Counted from the stretch's first letter, positions 11,158 to 22,954 are shown. The stretch is 64,000 nt of DNA from Saccharum officinarum (GCA_020631735.1 CM036221.1:8413381-8477380), one strand, 5' to 3'. Numbers and translations: made by a program. The notes: generated from the letters alone by a model not told the origin.

Positions 11158-12096
11158 TGAAAGGATCAAGATGCCCAAAAGGGGGGTGAATTAGGCTTTT
11201 CTAAAAATTAATTGCAAGAATTAAAACATACAAGCCAAACTTCACCCCTAGTGCCTACTAGTGTTCCTTGTGATTCTACCGGTAAAAGTTTTGCACCCTA
11301 AGTTCCAATCCTAGTCTAGCAAGACAATTCTAGGAAAGTAAACAAGCAATGAAAGTAATACACGAAAGTAAATGCTTGAAAGTAAGGGTTAGGAATACGG
11401 AGATGTTTTTCCGAGGTATCGGAGAGTCGCCACTCCCCACTAGTCCTCGTTGGAGCACCCGCGCAAGGGTGTAGCTCCCCCTTGATCCGCGTAAGGATCA
11501 AGTGCTCTCTACGGGCTGATTCTTCGACACTCCGTCGCAGTAAATCGCCCACAACCGCTCACAACATGAGTTGGGTCATCCACAAGCTCACCGGATGATC
11601 ACCAAACTCCCAATCACCACCAAACCGTCTAGGTGATGGCGATCACCAAGAGTAACAAGCTAGAACTCTCACTTGACCACAACAAGCCTAATGAGAAGAT
11701 GAATGCACACTTGCTACTCTCTAGTCACTAATGAGGGATCTCAAGCTTTGATTCTCAAATCACTACCCTCACTAGGGTTGTTGCACTCTCTTGCACTTTA
11801 AAGGTGTTTCTTAGCTGAACAAATGAGCAAGAGACCTCTAAAAGAGATGGAGGGGATATATTTACCCGCTGAAACACCTTAGCTGCCTTAACATCTGGAA
11901 CTAACCGTCCTTAATCTCGTTGTTGATCCTTTGAAAACCGAAACGATTTTCATCAAGGGACATGAATACGATAGTGCCCAAAGCAGTTATCAACTCCATG
12001 ACCTAACTTATCAAAGTTTCTGCAAAACACACGTTAGTCATGGTAATAATGCGTTGTCATCAATTGCCGACCAACATCGGGGCCTACATGCTTTCA
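11158..12096 (-). repeat. 5' LTR of the Copia element, with internal U3 deletions
   Basis: It runs from TGAAAGGATC to ATGCTTTCA on the plus strand. It matches the 3' LTR except for two missing blocks, around 11860-11885, that correspond to about 135-437 and 455-812 of the 3' LTR. The loss removes the palindrome cluster and breaks the TATA region (plus strand ATATATTTACCC replaces TGTATTTATACACC). The promoter of this copy is therefore probably non-functional. Confidence 0.85.
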
Positions 12097-12108
12097 CCCA
12101 CGATGTCA

Positions 12109-12272
12109 CGCCATCTTCCCCAGCCCGCTGCTCCGAACGCCGCCACGGACAGCCCGCGACGCCAACCAGGAGCTCGTGCCGTACCTGCCGCACCATCTTC
12201 CTCAGCCCGCTGCTCCGAACACCGCCACGGACAGCCCGCAACGCCAACCAGGAGCTCGTGCCATACCCGGTA
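12109..12272. repeat. Two-copy 82-bp GC-rich tandem repeat
   Basis: The segment CCATCTTCCCCAGCCCGC...GGAGCTCGTGCC is repeated with an 82-base offset and a handful of substitutions. The period is not a multiple of three, so it is not a simple coding repeat. The surrounding region to about 12400 is GC-rich, but no known protein is recognised in any frame. From 12420 to 12977 the DNA turns T-rich and no gene is visible. Confidence 0.65.
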
Positions 12273-12976
12273 CCTCGCCACCGGCCCACTGGACACCTAC
12301 GTCGTCGCCCGTTGTACTCCATCGCCGGCTGCGACCGTGCCGGACCGAGCTTCGCCACCCTGCTTCCCTCGTCGCCTGGCGTGCTGGACCTGTAACGCCG
12401 TCGGTCTTATTGAGGTAGTCTGATTTGGATTTGTATCGTGTTTGGGACTTGTAACGGTGGGTGTGATCTGCTTCATAGTGAAACTTTTTAGAGTTCTTTT
12501 TCGTCTTGATTTTCGTTTATGTTGAATCCTTTCTCTACTGGTCTTTGCTTCCTTGCAAATTATTCATGCTTCGTGACATCTTTAATTGGTTCGTTGTATT
12601 TTACCCAATTTATTGGGGGAGACCGTGTCTGAGTCCATCACGGAGGGAACCATCAAAAGGAAAAAGATCAGAGCCGGACGAAAAGATCTAGACGAAAATT
12701 TAGCCAGAAATTTTGCCGATTCCGTCTGGTTGTCTAGGGTGGATTTGATTTGGAGGGATGTTTTTTTTCCTTTGGTTTGATTTGGACTTGGATTGGATTG
12801 GCTGTATTGGAAGCCTGGCTGACAGCAGAAAATTTGAGGCGGAAACAAAAAGTAGTGTATAAATTTTTACATTAAAATATTAGGTATAGATATAGATATA
12901 GATTTTTTTAAGAAAAGAATAATCTGTTAATAACCGTATACGTACGTGTTATGGATGGGATGCGTTGCCGTGTCGT

Positions 12977-12977
<1 letters not shown>

Positions 12978-13050
<73 letters not shown>
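12978..13050. repeat. (TAA)n microsatellite
   Basis: There are about 24 uninterrupted TAA units, followed by a few ATGT units. The poly-Tyr reading on the opposite strand is an artefact of the repeat. Confidence 0.95.
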
Positions 13051-13051
<1 letters not shown>

Positions 13052-13339
13052 TGTATGTATGTATGTACGTACCTGGATATCAGGTAAATCCTCCCCACTG
13101 ATAATGCTTGTACGCCAAGGACACGCAGGCCACGCTAAGCAATGCAACTTGTGACGGAAGGCCTTTCACAATGTATTGCCGAGCAGCGTCTCGTATCTGT
13201 TGACGAGGATGTATGTAGACGAGGTTAATAAAGTATGTATGTATGGATTCGAGTCCTGCATGGAAATGGAATGGCGGCAAAAGTTTTTAGTACATTTTCT
13301 ATATATCTACTGTAGTAGTATCGATATGATGGATGAGTT

Positions 13340-13940
13340 ACGCCGGGAACCTTGTCGTAGTCGTAGCAGATGGGCAGCGACCGTTCGTGTCCACTCCAGG
13401 CTGCTCTCGCCGCCTCCGTCCCACGCCTCCTCCACCTCCTTCCCCGAGCAACAGCGGCATCGCCCAATCGAATCGCGCCGCCGCCGCCCAGGCCCAGGTA
13501 CCGACTGCCGCACCATGTGGCCATATCCTGCTCTCTATCCTCCGTACTCCCTCATCTTGAAACCTAACCCACACCAGGCACCGATCGTGCGAACTCACCG
13601 GAGACCTCTGTATGCGCGCGTGTTGCCGTCGAGCGTACAGCCGGAGTCCAGCGAGGCGCTGCGCCTCCGCGCCGGAGCGACGACGACCTGCCGTTCGTCC
13701 AGCTGTCTTCGGACATTCTCCAGACGGAGCTGAGCCTGCTCAAGGCCGACGCGCCCCCGGCCGGCGGCGACTCGTCTATCGGCATCACCGCCGTTGAGAA
13801 CGGAGACAGCGAGGATGGTCGCCTCTCGGGAGGAAGTCAGGAAGAGAAGCCGCTGCTTAGGGCAGCAGCAACGCGGGCATACGAGATAAACAGCCTCATG
13901 AACCACGTAGGAGCGGATAGACCAGGCTTGGTCAGGTACC
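13340..13940 (+). pseudogene. GC-rich coding-like segment, unidentified
   Basis: Codon-like composition and an acidic, natural-looking peptide (SSDILQTELSLLKAD, then ITAVENGDSEDG, then AATRAYEINSLMNHV) are seen on the plus strand at about 13690-13930. A one-base shift near 13675 separates it from the preceding frame. The family is not recognised. It lies upstream of the CCT5 fragment on the same strand, but nothing in its sequence matches the CCT5 N-terminus. From 13950 to 14230 there is GC-rich DNA with a CTGTCGG...CCGACAG inverted repeat and no recognisable gene. It may be a captured or decayed exon. Confidence 0.3.
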
Positions 13941-14657
13941 TAGTCGGCTGTTGGGGCGCCGATAGTGTCTTGTCGGCCCACCAGTTACCGATAGGATCCC
14001 TGTCGGTTTTCCAGAAGCCGACAGCTCCGCTTCCTCCGGGCGTGCTCCTTGGCCACCTCGCGCGCTAACTTTCTCCGCGTTGGTCTCGCCGGCCAGCTTC
14101 CGGCCTTGCCGCCTTGGAACAGCTAGCACCACTTCGTATGCTGCGGGCCTTGCAGTTTTTCGCGGGACACCATTGATCACCCGCCGGGCTTAGCAGGGCA
14201 GCCTGCTCCAAATCGCAAAAGCTAGGCAGACTGCCAACATCGCTCAATAGATTTACGAGCTATTTTGCCTAGTTTTGCTAGCTTGTTCAACACAGATTTA
14301 CGAGCTATATATTTTGCCTCCCATTTAGCTGCTGTTATGCTCAAGTGACAGACCACCCCTACAGCTGAAGATTCATTCGCGCGTATAATAAATCAATTTG
14401 GACAGGAGGTGTTGATTTGGAGATCTATACTTTTGCTTGTTCAAAGTGCTGTCTCGCTGTTCACTGGTTCACAGTGATAGATATAAGCTATCTCAATGCG
14501 CTCACTGTTTCTGTTGAGTGGGCCGGTTTAATTTCGACAGGATCCTTTGATTTACACGTTCACTTCTCAGTAGTCAGTAATATGTAAGTGAGCTATCTCA
14601 CTGACAATAGTTCCTCTGTTACTTTGCTTACTGAATGGGCTGCCTTGTGAATTGCCG

Positions 14658-14928
14658 GCAAATGATGGGCCGACCATCCTGAAGCAGATGGATTGCAAAG
14701 CTGATGGTGGAGCTGTTCCCTAGTCAAGACTATGAAAACGGGGATGGTACCACCGGGGTGGTAGTCATGGCAGGGGCTCTCCTTGAGCAGGCCGAGAAGC
14801 TTCTGGAACGTGGTACTCACCCCGTTTAGCTAGGGTGGCTGAAGGCTACGAGATGGCGTCAAGGGTAGCTTTTGATCACCTAGAACGTACAGACCTGCAT
14901 ATGACAACTCGATCTATCCTCAAAGATG
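14658..14928 (+). pseudogene. CCT5: TCP-1/CCT chaperonin epsilon subunit fragment (broken exon)
   Basis: Conserved group II chaperonin blocks are readable in order on the plus strand: [10 protein letters not shown], then IAKLMVEL, then [20 protein letters not shown], then [13 protein letters not shown], then AEGYEMASRVAFDHLE. The NDG and GDGTT ATP-site motifs identify a CCT subunit; the wording is closest to the epsilon subunit from memory. A short deletion and frameshift follow KQM, a TAG and a second frameshift follow THPV, and the segment ends in a donor-like GATGTAAGT. Only about 90 codons of roughly 535 are present, with no other CCT exon nearby, so this is a pseudogene fragment or transduplicated exon. 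Confidence 0.82.
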
Positions 14929-15254
14929 TAAGTTATAACAAATCTTAGACATCTTGTTCAATCAGTCAGCCTTTGTGAATTGTGATGCCGATCTTTTCAT
15001 TTCATTTATGCCCTTCCTACGTCCATGGTTAATACGTACTTAATAGCGTTTCAGAGGAGTAATGAGGAATTTTCTTTTCTCTGTGTAGTGCTGTCGTTGC
15101 ACCACTTCTTTGTGTTTAGGTATGCCGTGGTGCCAAGGTAAATTCGAATCTGGATGCAAGGGCTGCTCCTGCGGGCGGCCCGCGCGCAGGATATTTATTT
15201 GTGCCGATCGTGGGCCGGGTCATCTCTTGCAAAACCGGCTGCTGATTTTTTTTA
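14929..15254. other. No gene seen
   Basis: Mixed-composition DNA after the CCT5 fragment. No ORF, RNA gene or repeat is recognised. Confidence 0.5.
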
Positions 15255-15597
15255 TTTTTTTAAGCCTCTGCTCTTCAAGTAACAGCTAGAGTATCTGACT
15301 CACGCACTAACTCACACTACCATACACAAACTCACACACGCACACCCCAGTGCGCGGGCTAGATCTACACCTATACGAAGAGACATGTACGTGGCTGAAA
15401 GATATCCAAAGTCTTCGAGGCTTCACACATAACGGGCACGTCATCCTGACCATGGTGACACATCGACGTGTGAGACAACTGAAATTATTAGGAACTGCAG
15501 TTCCCGGTGGGAAAACCCGCTCCGAGCAGAGCTCGAACGCGCGTCGGTGGCCTCCGCACCGGAGAGCTCACCGACCGAGCTACGGCTCGGTCCCCAA
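15255..15597. repeat. Grass LINE-like 3' fragment
   Basis: CA-rich ACTCACACACGCACACCCC, then TACACCTATACGAAGAGAC, and finally a tRNA-like GAGCTCGAACGCG...CCGACCGAGCTACGGCTCGGT block. This arrangement resembles a dispersed tail repeat common in grass genomes; compare the related-looking stretch at 25582-25860. Classification is from memory and moderate at best. Confidence 0.35.
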
Positions 15598-16249
15598 CCG
15601 GCTGCTAAAGTCTGGGCACAAAACCCGATACCCGAACCTCGAACCCGAAATACCCGCACCCGAACCCGAAAAACCCGAACCCGCAGTACCCGAAGTCTAA
15701 TTCGGGTAGTGAATGCTATTACCCGAATTTATTTCGGGTAAATCGGGTAGTATGCCCCGGTACCCGATCTACCCGTACTAGAAATCACCCAGGTAGTCGT
15801 AGAGTCATAGACTCGTATTACTCCGCCGTGCAAACAGCCAATAGTGTAGTGCCGCAGCCCAACGAGTCAATACGCAACCTCTTCAGCTGCCCGACGTTTG
15901 AACCTGTTGGCTGTCGTGGTTTGCAGTACTTGCTTGCATGTTGCATTCGCACAAGAGACAAGACTATTTAGTATTATTGTGTTGCAGTTTGGCACCTGTG
16001 GTTGAAAAGTTTTTATAAAAATCTGTCCCGTTCTAGTTCTTCGTAAAAATATGTGTTCTTTGAGTGTTCACTGTCATTTTATATATTTCGGGTAAATCGG
16101 GTAATACCCGAACGGGTACCCGAAATTACGGGTATTATTTTTTTTGGTCTCTAATCGGATAATAATTCTCAATACCCGAATTTTTTAAAACCCGAATTAC
16201 CCGACCCGAACTTTTCGGGTAACCCGAACGCCCAGGCAGACCGGCTGCT
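15598..16249. mobile_element. Possible non-autonomous DNA transposon (hAT- or MULE-like) with CCCGAA subterminal arrays
   Basis: A direct repeat CCGGCTGCT occurs at 15598-15606 and 16241-16249. The ends just inside share an inverted CTGGGC. Both ends are packed with CCCGAA/TTCGGG and TACCCG units in mirrored arrangement (15625-15770 and 16085-16225), the subterminal repeat style of hAT-type elements. The middle (15780-16080) has no ORF. The target repeat of 9-10 bases fits MULE or hAT and does not settle the superfamily. Confidence 0.45.
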
Positions 16250-17224
16250 GATGAGGATGAGCGCAACGCCGGGTGAGGACGGCCCATCGCAGTCGCAGGC
16301 CACACCTGCATGGGCCATCGAATCCAATGCCATGCACGGCTGGCCGTTGAACCGACCGCCCAATTCAACCGCAGATCGAGGACAGTGAAGACGTACGCAA
16401 CAAGCTCGGAGCAGCTGCTGTAGATCGATCGATCGATCCAGTTCTATGCGTGCATCCAGATCCTTTCTTAGCTTTACTATTCATTGATAATTAATACTGT
16501 ATTTGTTATGTAATATTGGTCAGCGTTTTTGTTTTTCGTACCGATCATTTCTTATATATTTTTTTCTAGATTTTCATTTCAGACAATCTGAATTTGCAAT
16601 TATGAGGGCCAGAATTCATATCCAAATGTAAAACTGAGAAAACTATTCCCCTATATGTATGTGAACATTCAGTCATGCGGCACTCCATATTTCATTACTT
16701 TTGTCCATTGTTGCATGGACGCAAGATCATTCATTCTGTTAGGATTCCAAAAAATTTTGTAACTTTTTTATTTGCAACTACTATTAGTTTGGTCCTCTTC
16801 CGATTTGTAGCTTGTACTGGGTAGCGTGTCCGTGTGTTGCTACAGGATAGCCAACATTTTGTACTAAAAACACACGGATCACACGATAAAATAACAACAC
16901 TGTAAAAATTAAATACTAATGTTAAAGTGACATTTAATTCAAAAGGCAAAGTTTATAAAATTAACATAGTCACGGAGAGCACGACGTCGCAAGTTCATAA
17001 ACTCTACTTTATAGACTTTTCCGTGATACAAAGGCAATTCCATCACTGCTTCACTCACACATTTGTACTGCAACTACTAAGGAATTAGACATATCAACAC
17101 TCTTTTCTTTAGCCGGAAACTCTATGACTTGCATCTACTGAATTGCACTACTTGAACCACCTACACTAAATCTGCCCATTTCTCCTCTCTAATGCAGTAC
17201 AGTGCCTCTGCTTTCTCATGAAAT
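16250..17224. other. AT-rich intergenic DNA, no gene seen
   Basis: It includes a short GATC run near 16420 and long A/T-rich stretches. No coding segment or known repeat is recognised. Confidence 0.5.
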
Positions 17225-20200
17225 TCAGACTCCGCCAACTTTCTCTGAACACAAGTCTGCTAACAGATCAGGTCCACTACTGTCAAAACTGCTTCGATCA
17301 CTTGCTGCATACGGTAAAATACAAATGCAGCATGAGTGCATGACCAAAATAATCAAAGAGAAGGAAAATACTTCATCGTAAGATAAAAAACAAACTAAAA
17401 AGTATAAGTTAAGTTGTTTATGCATAATATACCTAGAGTATTTAATTGTACAGTACCAGGGTATTCTCAATAGTTCAGTTCCTAATTTGGCCACTAAATT
17501 AGTATTAACACACCTTTGATAATATATTGTTTAGGGAAAAAATATATCACACACGACAGTTCATCTACCTACTTAAACACTCTTTTTCCCCTCCATTTTG
17601 GTGAGAGTCGTACCTTGGCAATCCATCTGATATGGCTAAAGAACCAGCCTGGAATCTCTAGCTCAGAACTATTGCCGCCTAGACTTGCAAACCTTTCCTG
17701 GCTTCTTTGTGTTCCTGCAAATTGATTGGACACACAAATTAATGCATGAATGTGAGACACAAGACAATAGCATGGATACAAATCTTCAATAGAATTGTGC
17801 CAACCTTGTGAAGTATTCTGAAATGATTGTCTCGCTTTTTCCCAAGAAGCATCCAGTCGAATGCCAAGTTATACTCAGATCGTGTTGGGCTGGGAGAAAT
17901 GTGGGGCTGATACAGGCTTCTTCTGCAAAAGGATACATGTGTAAAATATCAAGCCTTAAGTAGTCCCTGAAGATTTCAGAAGCTTAAGTAACCCTTTGCT
18001 GCATAATGTAATTGGATTTTTTAAGAGAACTCAAACCACATATCATTTAGCTCTTCTATTGCAGCTAAGCTGCATAATTTTTAAGAAGCATTTTGGAAAG
18101 TATTGACAAATTGGAAGTTAGCCAAAGTCAATTATCTATAGCTGACTACTAAAAGAAACTTGCTATCACATTTGCACATTTCTAATGCAAACAACTCTTC
18201 TTAAGGTCTCTTTATCTAGAAAGCACTTTTTTTTAAAAAAAAAAGGAATGTCATGATGCGATTTTACTGGAAAGGTTCTGATATTTCAATTGCACTCTGA
18301 AACCGTCCTCATATTTTCCTTTGAGGACCCCTCTTGTTTATCAAAACTAGGGAGTCTCTTTGCTGAAAGGAGAAAAAAGGGCTAATATGTCATATTAACA
18401 TTTCTTTTAGCTAAATTTCTTTTGTTAATTGAATTGTTCCCAATTTGTTGGATGGATGAATATACTGCTTGCTTAGATACATATCAACCCAACAGAGCAG
18501 GAATGGCCTTCCTTGTTTCCAACCAGATGTTTCCAATAGAGGATAAAGTTCACTTTTCAAGCTTTATGACTGTAATAATTACTAATAATCCTAAAATGAA
18601 TCATGAGTACTAAAAGTAGACCGAGCATCGCTAAATCAATAGTGACTTGCCATAGAATGACAGAATACTCTACCCTATATTCTAATGTCATCATGAGTTA
18701 ATTGGAGCACCAACACACTCCTCATAGTCAAACATATAATAGGTAGTATTAACTGCTTTTACTTGGAAGTACAATACTCAAAACAGCGTAGGCACCAGCA
18801 TAAGTGAGATAATACCTGCTAATAATAGTAGCATAAGTGACATAAAATGGAAGCACAGAACATAGAATTCCTCAAATAACTCGATTTGCATCAGTCTCCT
18901 ATGCTGTCTTGCATCAGTCTCCTATGCTGTCATGCAAATCTTTTTCATGTTCCTGCAAACGGAACACAACATAAGTTATCTGGACACAAGGATGGCCATG
19001 GTGTGTTTTGACATAAACACGTAAAGTGTTTGGATATCTCAAAACTGCAAAAGTTTTATGTTCGCGCAGAAACATTATTGTAACATAACACAAAAGCTAA
19101 ACTAAACAAGTGATGAAATAATAGAGGAAGCATCCGTCTGTAGATGTCATTTTATTAGGAGCAACACATCTACGAGTATATGTTGATCTCATTCAGAATC
19201 TTCTAAATTCCTAAAGACACAAATTGCCAACTGATCATTCAAGCGATGCTGCGATGGTACCCATTTGCAATTAAGAAACACATGAGCGCATCACAAATGA
19301 TAGAGCACTACCTCTTTGGAAGCCGGTCACTACCGGGGTGAGATGGACGAGAGCAGTGAAGCTCAGCGCCTTGCAAGCAAATCACCCCCCTGAATCAATT
19401 CAGATCGAGGAAGAAAATGAAGGAAATAGACAAAGCCCACGAAAGGGAAGGAAGAAATGAATCAAACCCGTCTTACCTGTGGGCTTGATGGGGCGGGCAT
19501 ATGAAACCTACAGTACTGCAAGAAAACTGAACCATGGGTAGCATCAGAGAAACCAGTTTCAGAACATGTTGTGGTTTATTGGTACAATTTAGATATGCCA
19601 GAATCTGAATTGCATTGCTCTGTAATCAGATCACTAACACAAATTAGTTAAAAACTAAGGGTACCCTTAATTCTTAAGGGTTGGAGGTATCACAAATAAG
19701 TAAATATCTGCCCTAAATCAGACATAACTTGGTGTGCAGATCGCACACATGATAGAGTACCTTCAAGTGTTGAATGAATTCCTGCCTTCAGATGTGTCAT
19801 CTCTTTTCATAGTGGCTCGACTACATTTGGTAGAGATCACAGGATCAGGAAACATCAAAAGCATGTGTCCAACCATTTATCAAATGCAAAACACAGAGCA
19901 AAGTATGTAGTCACGGTTCTCCACTACCACCCATGCTCTGCATGCCATGGTTGCAGTTTGTTGGTGTCAGAGTGCCGGCCAACGGGACAACATCAGGTAG
20001 GGTTTGGGTGCTCGGTTTCGCACAACAGGAAGGGAAGAGATGGGATTGGCACACCTGGTGGTGCTCCTCGCACGACGGGATGGAGATGAAGTGCGGCAGG
20101 AGCGGAGGACCGACGAAGACACGAGCCAGGCTAGGGTGAAGGACGCGTGTGGCCAGCCGGCTTCCGTTGCCGCCCGCCCGGCCTCGAATACCACGACGGC

Positions 20201-20630
20201 GGAGGGCCAGGTTTGGCGTGCGGTCGAACCGGATCGGGGGGAGGACCGCGTGCGCTCCCTGCCGGATTCCGCTGCCGCCCGACCGGCCTCCACGACCACG
20301 ATTGGCAGCGGGGATCGTCGCCGACGAGACTCGGCGTTGGCGCAGGGGCAGTGGGGATCGAGATGACGGCGGGGATCGTCGCCGCCATCGTTGGAGGTGT
20401 CGTGGGAGGGGAGGGGCGGCGGCGGTGGGGGAGGACGGAGGCGGTCGTCTTGGTCGGGGTTTTTTTTTTTTCCTGTCTCTGACTTGGGAGTTGTCCGATG
20501 GCATTTGAGGGCGAGCGCGAGGGCTTTCCTTGTGTGTGCGTTTTGGGGACCGAGCGAGCGGGATGCGGGTTGCGGGCAGGGATCGCAAGGGGAGGCCGCA
20601 CGGTAACACCAGCCTAATGTCGCACCAAAC
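17225..20630 (-). other. Possible minus-strand spliced transcription unit, function unknown
   Basis: Several short segments on the minus strand are bounded by good AG and GT signals: 19480-19510 (ACTGTAG/...CACAG/GTAAG), 19313-19370 (TGCAAG/...AAAGAG/GTAGT), 17812-17929 (TTTGCAG/...CACAAG/GTTGG), 17606-17717 (TTTGCAG/...GCCAAG/GTACG) and 17225-17309 (TATGCAG/ then open to a stop). A GC-rich block at about 19900-20600 could be the first exon. The reading frames do not join cleanly (joining the 17812 and 17606 segments gives a stop in two of three phases), and no family is recognised. It may be a long non-coding RNA, a young gene or a decayed one. Confidence 0.3.
18890..18945. repeat. 25-bp direct duplication
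   Basis: TTGCATCAGTCTCCTATGCTGTC occurs twice in a row. It is a small local duplication inside the possible transcript region and has no evident function. Confidence 0.7.
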
Positions 20631-20954
20631 AATCGTCTCCTTTTCCGTTCTTTCTAGTCGTGGGAGAAGTATCTACCAGTACTTTTAAGTAGTAGCTATC
20701 AGTATTTAGTTTTCATTCGTGGTGCAGTAGGCACTATCAGAATCCTGAATTACATTGAGTGCAAAAAAAACCGCCGAGAAAATAATCATGGGCTATAAAC
20801 CGTCAATCAAATTTCGTCAAGGGTAGAGGACAAGAAAAATGAAATACTTTTCTTCGATTTTGGCACTCAAGAATGATTTCCTTACAAACATTCCTAATGA
20901 CTAACGAAATTAGTTTCTTTGAGGACCAGCAACCCCCAAGAAAATATAAAGTAA

Positions 20955-21120
20955 GAGCAAAAAAAACATAACTCAATGAAATCCGTTTTTCACGCGCTCC
21001 TAAGCAAAAAAAAACACAACTCAATGAAAGCCCTTTTCACGCATTCCTAGGATTCAAACTTTGTGACATAAGGCTTCAGGTGAAGCGCACTTACCACTGC
21101 ACCTCAAAGTAACTTATGCC
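20955..21120 (-). mobile_element. tRNA-derived SINE-like element with duplicated tail
   Basis: On the minus strand a tRNA-like head carries an A-box-like TGCAGTGGTAAGTGCG (about 21095) and a B-box-like AAAGTTTGAATCC (about 21050), 40-odd bases apart. It is followed by a body (GCGTGAAAAGGGCTTTCATTG) and a T-rich tail. The tail block (CATTGAGTTGTGTTTTTTTTT) is present twice in tandem, 20975 and 21015. The internal promoter plus body plus tail structure is that of a plant SINE. No target duplication was settled. Confidence 0.5.
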
Positions 21121-21824
21121 TAAGTGCACTATTATGTTATTTTGTATTCACTTTATTGAATATTGTAGTGAATATCTGAGACCCTAAACAATCAAATGTA
21201 AAAAGTTTGAAACGAAATTTTTTGATCTCGGATAAGTGCTTTTCTTTATCTGAATATTTGTAGTTGTAATCTAAAATAAATATCCGAGATGCAAATCTTA
21301 GCATGAGAGCTGATTCCATGGTAGACCGTAGGATACAACTCAACCAATCATCCATGTGTTTCTATATATATTCTCTAACCAGCAGGAGCTTTGTACATTA
21401 TCCCAAAGAAATACTGCATCAGATTGGATGAACCCATTTTTTTTCAACATGAGTGACTAATGTAGTCCCCACTCCCCAGTGAACCAGCCTAACCTTGTAT
21501 GTACATTATATTCTCAGTAAACTGAACTGCTTGTCATCATCTTATTTTTGCATGTAATATACGCTGACATCCTTCATCATCCTATATATGTTAGATTAAA
21601 TAAGTGTAACTGAAACGGAAAACTGGAATTAAATTCTGATGTGCAAACTGCAAACACAGGAAAATTGAAACCAAAATGGATGGTGAGGTTAATAAGGACG
21701 TTAAATCTGTTGAATCTATACCTAATAATAAATGGACAAAATTTACGGCTATTTTTTTCGTCCATCCTTTTTTTTGTCCGTCTCCCTCTAACTACTGGAC
21801 ATTAGAGAGTTTCTTCCGTCCGGA
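21121..21824. other. Intergenic DNA, no gene seen
   Basis: A/T-rich. Short ORFs on both strands have no recognisable domains. Confidence 0.5.
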
Positions 21825-22898
21825 TGAAGGGTCGAGATGGCGGACTAGAGGGGGGTGAATAGTCCTTTCTAAAACTTAAACGTGTTGGCTAACCAAAATA
21901 AATGCGGAATTAAACTTATCGGTCTAGCCAAGACTACACCCCTCTATCTAAGTTCTCTAGCACCTTGCAAAGATCCTAATTAAGCAACTAAGGTGCTAAG
22001 CTTACCAAGAGCTCACCTAATCAATTCTAGAGCAAGGTCACATAAACCTATGCACTAGTACTTTGCACGCAAGAGGGAGCTCCTACACAACTAGTGAAGC
22101 AAAAGCACAAAGCTCATAAGCTCACTAGCAATGCTCAATAACAAGACAACTAATGCCAAATTAAAGAGCGCAAAACACTTAGCTACACAAACTAAGCAAT
22201 GTGACTAACAAGGTTACACAAACCGAATTAGCCACGCAAAGGGGATACTTCTAGCTACACAAGCAAGAAGATAACTAACAAGCTACATAAGCAAACTAGT
22301 TACGAGAGCAACTACACAAGCACAAGTATATATATGAAAGTAAATACAAGCAAGTGTTGCACGAAAGCAAACCACCGAGAAGAGTAGACAATGTTGACAC
22401 GGTGATTTCTCCCGAGGTTCACTTGGTTGCCACCAAGCTACGTCCCCGTTGTGTCGACCAATACTTCGTGGTTCGGCGGCTAATCGGTCACACACCGAGC
22501 CTCTCAAAATGCACCGCAAGAACCCACCATAAAGTGTGGTAGCTCAATGACACGCTCAACTAGAGTTGCTCTTCGCGATCCCCGCGGGGTGAGCACAATC
22601 CCCCTCACAAAGCTTCTCCGGAGCCTCGCACAATCTTCTTGCGAGCTTCGACGGAGTCATAAGCTACCAAGCCGTCTAGGAGGTGGCAACCTCTAAGAGT
22701 AACAAGCACCACGGGCTTGCAACACGATCACATAGTGCCACACGATGCAATCTCTCAAAGCAACGCACTAGAATCGCTCTCTCACTCGATCCGATAAACA
22801 CTATCAAGCATAAGTGAGTTAGATGGCTCCCAAGCACTACCACACAAGTCACTAAGACTATAGTGTGCTCAGCTACCGGCCATGGCCGGCCAAGGCAT

Positions 22899-22908
22899 CT
22901 ATTTATAA
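22899..22908 (-). promoter_or_regulatory. TATA box of the minus-strand solo LTR
   Basis: The minus strand reads TTATAAATAG, about 50 bases downstream of the nearest palindrome. Confidence 0.6.
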
Positions 22909-22954
22909 CCCCACGGTCAAATAGAGTCGTTACCCCTTTACTGGGTCATTTTCG

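Larger units (their letters stand above)
1..12096 (-). mobile_element. Ty1/Copia retrotransposon, Maximus/SIRE (Opie/Ji-like), degenerate, 3' LTR cut by window edge
   Basis: Read on the minus strand, the order is 5' LTR (11158-12096), PBS (11143-11155), gag, protease, integrase, RT, RNase H, a spacer, a long extra ORF, a polypurine tract at about 1026-1041, and a 3' LTR whose outer part lies left of the window. Both LTRs share the TGAAAG...CTTTCA ends and long blocks of sequence. Integrase preceding RT identifies Copia. A long ORF downstream of pol and a PBS for initiator Met-tRNA fit the Maximus/SIRE lineage of grasses. Gag and pol carry frameshifts and stops, and the extra ORF is split by a solo LTR (1815-3714), so this copy is not autonomous. 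The left target duplication is outside the window; the five bases following the 5' LTR are CCCAC. Confidence 0.9.

Noticed and set aside
12908..13147. Poly-Tyr protein on the minus strand
   Set aside because: It is a reading of the (TAA)n microsatellite.
15620..15770. Telomere-like repeats
   Set aside because: The unit is CCCGAA, not the plant CCCTAAA, and it occurs in mirrored arrays typical of transposon subterminal repeats.
19911..20632. Several overlapping 100-230 codon ORFs in the 20 kb GC-rich block
   Set aside because: They are open in many frames on both strands, Pro/Arg-rich, with no recognised domain. An imperfect internal repeat explains part of the similarity between them.
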